A stretch of DNA of 40,160 bases from Rhodopseudomonas infernalis (GTDB lineage Bacteria; Pseudomonadota; Alphaproteobacteria; Rhizobiales; Xanthobacteraceae): contig NZ_JAJNAL010000042.1 of the NCBI RefSeq assembly GCF_022271405.1, forward strand, positions 1-40,160, written 5' to 3'. The notes beneath the pieces are model-generated. The model was not told the DNA's origin. It saw only the letters and a program-made list of their open reading frames with translations, and ran no database searches. Shown piece after piece: positions 35,417-40,160 of this stretch. The position numbers and the translations under genes were made by a program. The stretch's first letter is position 1. Each line of letters begins with the position of its first letter.

Positions 35417-36010
35417 TTACAGCTCGGGCTTCTGCCGCACCACGACCTTGGTGCCGACCGGCACGCGGTCGTACAGATCGGCAACGTCGGCATTGACCAG
35501 GCGGAAGCAGCCGGAGGAAATCGCGGTGCCGATCGTGTCCGGCCGGTTGGTGCCGTGGATGCGATACACCGTCGAGCCGAGATACATCGCGCGGGCGCCG
35601 AGCGGATTGCCGGGGCCGCCGGCCATGAAGCGCGGCAGATAGGGCTGGCGTTGGATCATCTCCGGCGGCGGCACCCAGTCGGGCCATTCCGCCTTGCGCG
35701 AGATCTTGAGCAGGCCCTGCCAGGTGAAGCCCTCGCGGCCGACGCCGATGCCGTAGCGCAGCGCGCGGTTGTTGCCCTGCACGAGATAGAGATAGCGCTC
35801 CGAGGTCTGCACCACGATCGTGCCCGGCGGCTCGCTGGTGCGGTAATAGACCATCTGCTTGCGCAGCTCGGGCGGCAGCTCGAAATCGTCATTGGCGATC
35901 AGGCCGGGCTCGTCGCCGGGATCGTTCTGCTGCGCATGGACGGGTGTGATGCCGATCACCAGGGCGGCCGCAACGACCAGCCGTCCAACCCAACTCGACA
36001 ATCCAGCCAT
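35417..36010 (-). CDS. L,D-transpeptidase (YkuD/ErfK family)
   Basis: The 197-residue periplasmic enzyme has a signal peptide (cleavage after VHA, residue 26). The YkuD domain runs from about 60 to 193, with IVVQTSERYLYLV at the start and the active site IHGTNRPDTIG (His152) ... SSGCFRLVNADVADLY (Cys168, Arg170). It would form 3-3 crosslinks in peptidoglycan or attach proteins to it. ATG 36010 has GGAGG upstream, which decides against the longer frame. It lies 39 bases before the binding protein gene on the same strand, but a functional link is not evident. Confidence 0.94.
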   Translation of the reverse strand: MAGLSSWVGRLVVAAALVIGITPVHAQQNDPGDEPGLIANDDFELPPELRKQMVYYRTSEPPGTIVVQTSERYLYLVQGNNRALRYGIGVGREGFTWQGLLKISRKAEWPDWVPPPEMIQRQPYLPRFMAGGPGNPLGARAMYLGSTVYRIHGTNRPDTIGTAISSGCFRLVNADVADLYDRVPVGTKVVVRQKPEL

Positions 36011-36051
36011 CGACACCTCCCGAAGCAATTTGCGCCGGGCTGTGTAGCATG

Positions 36052-36183
36052 TCAGCGGGTTCCGATCCACATCCGCAGGATCAGCGACACCAGCGTGACG
36101 GCCCCGACGCCGCCGAGCCACAGCGCCGCGAACCACAGCAGGCGCCGGGCCAGCGGCCGGGATGGTTCATTACTGGACATCAT
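36052..36183 (-). CDS. DUF2474-like small subunit of the cytochrome bd/CIO oxidase
   Basis: This is a 43-residue protein with a basic N-terminus (NEPSRPLARR) and one membrane helix (about 18-39, LWFAALWLGGVGAVTLVSLILR). It starts 11 bases after the cydB stop, in the same direction. Tiny single-helix proteins at this position (CydX, CydS, DUF2474 types) are known to stabilise bd-type oxidases. Two start codons are adjacent (36183 and 36180). Confidence 0.8.
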   Translation of the reverse strand: MMSSNEPSRPLARRLLWFAALWLGGVGAVTLVSLILRMWIGTR

Positions 36184-36194
36184 GGTCTGTCCGC

Positions 36195-37205
36195 TCAATG
36201 GTAGCCGCTTTCCGGATCGACCTTGCCGCGAAACACCCAATAGGCCCACGCGGTGTAGATCAGGATGATCGGCACCAGGATGGCGACGCCGAACAGCATG
36301 AACAGCTGGCTGTTCTCCGGCGCCGCCGCCTGCCAGATGGTAATGCTGCGCGGCACGACATAGGGCCAGATGCTGATGCCGAGCCCCGCATAGGACAGCA
36401 GGAACAGGCACAGCGTCAGCAGGAACGGCTGATAGTCGCGGCGCTGCGCCAGCGCCCGCAGCAGCAGCGCGGTGACGATCGCGACGGCGAGCGGCACCTG
36501 CGCGGTGGCGAGCACGTTCGGCCAGGCGAACCAGCGCTCCGAATAGTCATAGGACAGGAACGGCGTGGCGGCGCTGACGGCGACGATCGCGATCAGCATC
36601 GCCAGCAGCAGCCAGCGGCTCAGCGTGTAGGCCTGGTCGCGCAGCTCGCCGGTGGTCTTCATCACCAGCCAGGTGGCGCCGAGCAGCGCGTAGCCGATCA
36701 CCAAAGCGACGCCGGTAAGCACGCTGAACGGCGTCAGCCAGTCCCACCAGCCGCCCGCATAGGCGCGGCCTTCGACAGCGACGCCCTGCAGCAGCGCGCC
36801 GAGCGCGACGCCCTGCGCCAGCGTGGCGATCAGCGAGCCGAGGAAGAACGCGACGTCCCAGCGGTTGCGCTCGCGCAGCGTGCGCCAGCGGAATTCGAAC
36901 GCCACGCCGCGGAACACCAGGCCGAGCAGCATGGCGATGATCGGCGTGTACAGCGCCGGCATCAGCACCGCATAGGCCAGCGGAAACGCCGCCATCAGCC
37001 CGCCGCCGCCGAGCACCAGCCAGGTCTCGTTGCCGTCCCACACCGGCGCGACGCTGTTCATCACCACGTCGCGGTCGCGCTTGCTGCGGAACAGCGGAAA
37101 CAGGATGCCGAGGCCGAGGTCGAAGCCGTCCATCACCACATAGACGAACACCGCGAACGCGATGATGAAAGCCCAGATCGTCGCCAGATCGTATGCGAAG
37201 GTCAT
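36195..37205 (-). CDS. cydB: Cytochrome bd-type quinol oxidase subunit II
   Basis: The 336-residue inner-membrane protein has about nine helices. LATIWAFIIAFAVFVYVVMDGFDLGLGILFPLF at the start, with the conserved DGFDLG, NSVAPVWDGNETWLVLGGGGLMAAFP and FRGVAFEFR are diagnostic. With subunit I it oxidises quinol and reduces oxygen to water. The start overlaps the subunit I stop by one base (TGATG). The small-subunit gene follows. Confidence 0.96.
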   Translation of the reverse strand: MTFAYDLATIWAFIIAFAVFVYVVMDGFDLGLGILFPLFRSKRDRDVVMNSVAPVWDGNETWLVLGGGGLMAAFPLAYAVLMPALYTPIIAMLLGLVFRGVAFEFRWRTLRERNRWDVAFFLGSLIATLAQGVALGALLQGVAVEGRAYAGGWWDWLTPFSVLTGVALVIGYALLGATWLVMKTTGELRDQAYTLSRWLLLAMLIAIVAVSAATPFLSYDYSERWFAWPNVLATAQVPLAVAIVTALLLRALAQRRDYQPFLLTLCLFLLSYAGLGISIWPYVVPRSITIWQAAAPENSQLFMLFGVAILVPIILIYTAWAYWVFRGKVDPESGYH

Positions 37206-38611
37206 CAGCCGAGCCTCCGGGTTGCGATCGCGGGGGCGGGGGTGATGCCGGCGGCGCGCGCCGGGGTTGCGCCGGGCGGGCCTTCCTCGCCGTGATGCGG
37301 CGGCTGCGCCATCAGCCGGAGAATGTAGACGGTGCCGGCGAAGAACACCGCGAAGTACACGATCACGAACGCGATCAGCGACGAGGCGACCGCGGGCGAC
37401 GCGAGCGGCGACACCGACTCAGCCGTGCGCAGCAGCCCGAACACCGTGAACGGCTGCCGTCCGGTCTCCGTCGTGACCCAGCCGGCCAGCACCGCGATGA
37501 AGCCGGCCGGGCCCATCGTCAGCGCGAACCAGTGCAGCGGGCGGGACTCGTGCAGCCGGCCGCGCCAGCGCAGCCACAGGCTGAAGGCTCCGAGCGCCGC
37601 CATCAGCACGCCGAGCCCGACCATGATGCGGAACGACCAGAAGGTGATCGGCACCGGCGGCCAGTCCTGCCGCGGCACGGTGTCGAGACCGGCCAGCGGC
37701 GCGTCGAGCGAGTGCTTCAGGATCAGCGACGACAGCTTGGGAATTTCCAGCGCGTAGCGCACCACCGCGGCGTCCTGATCCGGCAGGCCGAACAGGATGA
37801 ACGGCGCGCCGTCGGGATGGCTCTGATAATGGCCTTCCATCGCCATCACCTTGGCGGGCTGATGCTCCAGCGTGTTGAGGCCATGGACGTCGCCGGCGAG
37901 GATCTGGATCGGCGCCACGACGGTCAGCATCCACATCGCCATCGAGAACATCATCCGCGCGCCCGGCTGCCGCGTATTGCGCAGCAGGTGATAGGCGCCC
38001 ACGGCGCCGACCACGAGCGACGTGGTGAGGTACGCCGCCAGCACCATGTGCACCAGCCGATACGGAAACGACGGGTTGAAGATCACCTTGAACCAGTCGA
38101 CCGCGACGAACTGGCCGGATTCGTTGATGGCGTGGCCGGCCGGCGTCTGCATCCAGGAGTTCGCCGACAGGATCCAGAACGCCGAGATCAGCGTGCCGAT
38201 CGCCACCATCAGGGTGGCGAGGAAATGCAGCCGCGGCCCGACCAGCTTGAGGCCGAACAGCATCACGCCGAGAAAGCCGGCTTCGAGGAAGAACGCGGTC
38301 AGCACCTCGTAGGCCATCAGCGGGCCGATCACCGGGCCGGTCTTGTCGGAGAATACCGCCCAGTTGGTGCCGAACTGGTACGACATCACGATGCCGGACA
38401 CGACGCCCATGCCGAACGCGATGGCGAAGATCTTCAGCCAGTAGTTGAACAGGTTGATGAAGACCTCGCGGCCGGTCCACAGCCACAGCGCTTCGAGCAC
38501 CGCCAGGTAGCTGGCCAGTCCGATCGAGAACGCCGGAAAGATGATGTGGAACGACATCGTGAAGGCGAACTGCGCACGTGCCAATACCACAGGGTCAAGG
38601 GCTTCAATCAT
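37205..38611 (-). CDS. cydA: Cytochrome bd-type quinol oxidase subunit I, short-Q-loop (CIO-like)
   Basis: The 468-residue protein carries the three haem ligands by position: His22 (MSFHIIFP), His188 (YRLVHMV) and Met330 (FRIMVG). Further landmarks are GLNTLEHQPAKVMAMEG (quinol-site loop) and GWVTTETGRQPF. The short chain and short loop after AMEGHY place it with cyanide-insensitive oxidases, which may lack the typical d-haem spectrum. It is first in the operon cydA-cydB-small subunit. I saw no FNR/FixK-like TTGAT-N4-ATCAA box in the upstream gap. Confidence 0.96.
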   Translation of the reverse strand: MIEALDPVVLARAQFAFTMSFHIIFPAFSIGLASYLAVLEALWLWTGREVFINLFNYWLKIFAIAFGMGVVSGIVMSYQFGTNWAVFSDKTGPVIGPLMAYEVLTAFFLEAGFLGVMLFGLKLVGPRLHFLATLMVAIGTLISAFWILSANSWMQTPAGHAINESGQFVAVDWFKVIFNPSFPYRLVHMVLAAYLTTSLVVGAVGAYHLLRNTRQPGARMMFSMAMWMLTVVAPIQILAGDVHGLNTLEHQPAKVMAMEGHYQSHPDGAPFILFGLPDQDAAVVRYALEIPKLSSLILKHSLDAPLAGLDTVPRQDWPPVPITFWSFRIMVGLGVLMAALGAFSLWLRWRGRLHESRPLHWFALTMGPAGFIAVLAGWVTTETGRQPFTVFGLLRTAESVSPLASPAVASSLIAFVIVYFAVFFAGTVYILRLMAQPPHHGEEGPPGATPARAAGITPAPAIATRRLG

Positions 38612-38744
38612 GAAGGTGACTTCCGCGATCGAGAAACTGGCGCACGGCGTGTCGTCGTTGGCGGCGATCCTATCGCCGGCGACAGGAGGTGACTAGCAGT
38701 TAGCGATGCTGCGGCTGCGATGCGCTTGGCCATATTGTCCATGC

Positions 38745-38780
38745 GACGATGAGAGGCTGAAAGACGATGAGAGGCTGAAA
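38745..38780. repeat. 18-base exact tandem duplication
   Basis: The unit GACGATGAGAGGCTGAAA occurs twice in direct succession (38745-38762 and 38763-38780), just beside the terminator hairpin at 38778-38815. It is probably a replication slippage product; no function is evident. Confidence 0.9.
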
Positions 38781-38815
38781 AAGCAAAACCCGGACGGTGG
38801 GCACCCCGTCCGGGT
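38778..38815 (-). terminator. Minus-strand Rho-independent terminator
   Basis: ACCCGGACGG (38788-38797) pairs perfectly with CCGTCCGGGT (38806-38815). Read on the minus strand, the stem is followed by TTTTGCTTTTT. It would end transcripts coming from the sigma-factor gene, leaving a 3' region of about 340 bases after its stop codon. The gap 38612-39156 contains this hairpin, the 18-base duplication, a weak small frame (38831-39220) and the 15-base repeats. Confidence 0.75.
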
Positions 38816-38830
38816 CGCTTGGAGGCTGCG

Positions 38831-39220
38831 ATGGTTACGAAGCCTTTGAAAGAGCCTGTCGTCCCGGTCGCATCCGGTTCCGACATGATCATCATCGCAC
38901 CGAATTCTTTCCGGCCGATGTCGTCGATTGTTTCAATTGCGTCGTTGGCGGTCATCTTTGCGGCAACGGTGCCAGCGACGCGTCAATTTAACATCCCCGC
39001 ACGAGCGCTGGAATTCGGTCGCTGCGAGATCTTGTCTAAAGTGAGCGCCGGCGCCGGTCGATCATGCCGGCGTATGCGGCTTCCCACCGCGGGCCGCAGA
39101 TGCAGCCATTGTTCACGCCGCCGTTATTCACGCTGCCGTTATCAAGCTGCCGATGGTCAAGCCGCCATGGTCTCGACGCCGTGGCGCTTGAGCAGTTCGG
39201 CGAGCTGCTTGCGGGCGTAG
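38831..39220 (+). CDS. Doubtful small open frame with a strong ribosome-binding site
   Basis: GGAGG lies five bases before ATG 38831. The first 60 residues include a hydrophobic stretch (SSIVSIASLAVIFAATVPA, about 31-49), which could be a membrane helix, but the remainder is arginine/serine-rich and runs into the antisense of the sigma-factor gene for 64 bases. The latter part looks like a shadow. It is retained at low confidence because of the ribosome site. Confidence 0.25.
   Translation: MVTKPLKEPVVPVASGSDMIIIAPNSFRPMSSIVSIASLAVIFAATVPATRQFNIPARALEFGRCEILSKVSAGAGRSCRRMRLPTAGRRCSHCSRRRYSRCRYQAADGQAAMVSTPWRLSSSASCLRA
39108..39166. repeat. Four imperfect 15-base tandem units at the sigma-factor gene tail
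   Basis: Units start at 39108, 39123, 39138 and 39152, with the pattern GTTnTTCACGCCGCC and one unit shortened to 14 bases. The last unit is inside the 3' end of the sigma-factor gene, so the array may have grown from the gene tail. Confidence 0.7.
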
Positions 39221-39768
39221 AACATCCGGGTCTTCACCGTGCTCTGTGGAATGCCGACGATGCGGCCGACTTCCTCGACCGACTTCTCGTGATAGTAAAC
39301 GAGATTGATGATCTCGCGATGCGCCGGCGACAGCTTGGTGATGCAGGTGCGCAGGATGTCGCTGGTGCGGCTGCGCTCCAGCGCCGCTTCGGGATTGTCG
39401 GCACCGTCCGCAATCTCGAGCACGTCGTCCTGGTCGATATCTTCGTGCTGGCGCTGGCGCAGCGCGGTCAGTGCCTTGAAGCGCGCGATCGACAGCAGCC
39501 AGGTCGACACCTGGGCGCGGCCCTCGAACTGCCGCGCGGTCCGCCAGACGTCGAGGAACACCTGGCTGACCAGATCCTCGGCGGTCGCGGCGTCGCGCAG
39601 CATGCGCAGGATGAAGCGGTAGACCCGCACGTGATGCCGGGAATACAGCGTGTGCATCGCTGTCCGGTCGCCTGCCGCAATGCTAGCGAGCAGCATCTCG
39701 TCGGTCGTGGCGCGCGCGGCGACAATGCCCTGACGGCCCGCTTCATTGATGGCAATTACATTTTGCAT
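39157..39768 (-). CDS. ECF-type RNA polymerase sigma factor
   Basis: The 203-residue protein has sigma-2 (LYSRHHVRVYRFILRMLRD, AEDLVSQVFLDVWRTARQF, STWLLSIARFKAL; about 40-105) and sigma-4 (TKLSPAHREIINLVYYHEKSVEEVGRIVGIPQSTVKTRMFYARKQL; about 143-190). It lacks regions 1 and 3, as in extracytoplasmic-function sigmas. No anti-sigma gene is recognisable on either side, so its control is unclear. A candidate promoter (TTGGAC-N17-TGAAAT) lies upstream on the minus strand at 39835-39863. Confidence 0.94.
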   Translation of the reverse strand: MQNVIAINEAGRQGIVAARATTDEMLLASIAAGDRTAMHTLYSRHHVRVYRFILRMLRDAATAEDLVSQVFLDVWRTARQFEGRAQVSTWLLSIARFKALTALRQRQHEDIDQDDVLEIADGADNPEAALERSRTSDILRTCITKLSPAHREIINLVYYHEKSVEEVGRIVGIPQSTVKTRMFYARKQLAELLKRHGVETMAA

Positions 39769-39834
39769 GAACGGCTCCCGTATGTCGCCGCACTCCCCCG
39801 CGGCGTTCGTTGGGAGCTTTACTAGTCAGGCACC

Positions 39835-39863
39835 ATTTCAGGACGTCTGCACCGAAAGTCCAA
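39835..39863 (-). promoter_or_regulatory. Weak candidate promoter for the sigma-factor gene
   Basis: On the minus strand TTGGAC (39858-39863) and TGAAAT (39835-39840) are 17 bases apart, about 67 bases before the start codon. This is a visual match only. The 392-base end region 39769-40160 otherwise contains a palindromic repeat and no gene I can support. Confidence 0.3.
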
Positions 39864-40013
39864 AATGGTTTCGTGGCGCCGAAGATTTATTTCGCCGCCC
39901 GCCTGCGACGAAACATTCGGACGAAATGCGCTGTGATTTCAATGGGCCAGCTCTGCCCGGCAGGCTCACGGACGATACTGATGGGAGGGCACGGGGCTTC
40001 CACAAAGAAGATT

Positions 40014-40125
40014 GTCATCACCCGCGTATGCGGGTGATCCAGTATCGCAGAGCAATTAGGTGCGGATGCACTGCCTCATAGCAGCGCCCTGGAATACTGG
40101 GTCGCCCGCCTGCGCGGGCGATGAC
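40014..40125. repeat. Palindromic repeat (family 'GTCATCGCCCGC'), copy 2
   Basis: GTCATCACCCGCGTATGCGGG and CCCGCCTGCGCGGGCGATGAC are the inverted ends, each a small hairpin, with GATCCAGTAT and ATACTGGGTC inside. It matches the layout of 9666-9777. Confidence 0.85.
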
Positions 40126-40160
40126 GGCGGTGGGTGGGGCGTACAGGGGGTGGGGGGCGG

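Noticed and set aside
34388-36268. A 626-residue plus-strand open frame opposite the binding protein and L,D-transpeptidase
   Set aside because: It spans two clear genes on the other strand, has no recognisable fold and a biased shadow composition.
37193-38692. A 499-residue plus-strand open frame opposite cydA
   Set aside because: It is made almost wholly of Arg/His/Gln/Asp shadow sequence; cydA on the minus strand has all haem ligands.

Overview
The window is chromosomal DNA of a high-GC alphaproteobacterium, most likely of the Rhodopseudomonas/Bradyrhizobium group (Nitrobacteraceae). The reasons are the GC-rich codon use, the many palindromic intergenic repeats typical of that group, a porin-like Omp25-type N-terminus, lone branched-chain-amino-acid-type binding proteins, and paired acyl-CoA dehydrogenases. 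This placement rests on recognised style, not on a database search. No rRNA, tRNA, insertion sequence, prophage or CRISPR array was seen.

Layout. 1-3000: an acyl-CoA synthetase and an iron-type alcohol dehydrogenase (maleylacetate reductase-like), both on the minus strand. 3100-5532: methylthioadenosine salvage genes mtnP and mtnA, separated by a low-GC pair of tiny membrane-protein genes. 5540-6662: a low-GC cassette with a candidate promoter, a short hairpin RNA ending in a T-run, and an AbiD/AbiF (Abi_2) protein carrying a HEPN RNase motif. This looks like an RNA-antitoxin/abortive-infection unit and is the most interesting part of the window. 6829-9603: a small membrane protein, then a tightly overlapped PepSY - response regulator - PhoQ-like kinase operon. 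9878-14835: htpG, a very unusual two-barrel outer-membrane protein (Omp25-like barrel joined to an omptin-like protease barrel with the catalytic residues retained), and a periplasmic binding protein whose ribosome-binding site lies in a hairpin. 15092-19739: an AttEFGH-like ABC export/lipid operon plus a MAPEG protein. 19997-23698: an MFS transporter, another binding protein and two small hypothetical genes. 23827-26222: a TonB-dependent receptor (BtuB-like) behind a clear cobalamin riboswitch. 26368-29705: a DUF938 methyltransferase and two MFS transporters. 30146-34073: a VOC protein, a carboxymuconolactone-decarboxylase-like protein and two acyl-CoA dehydrogenases that look like a catalytic/non-catalytic pair. 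34343-36010: an amino-acid binding protein and an L,D-transpeptidase. 36052-38611: a cytochrome bd-type (CIO-like) quinol oxidase with a 43-residue accessory subunit. 39157-39768: an ECF sigma factor.

How it fits together. The content is a mosaic of small metabolic and envelope operons: degradation of organic acids (CoA ligase, dehydrogenases), nutrient uptake (cobalamin receptor, binding proteins, MFS), envelope sensing and maintenance (PhoQ-like system, Att-like ABC system, L,D-transpeptidase, omptin-like fusion) and respiration at low oxygen or with inhibitors (CIO/bd). At least seven families of palindromic repeats fill most gaps between operons. One repeat is flanked by a 21-bp copy of a neighbouring gene tail, which may record how such repeats insert.
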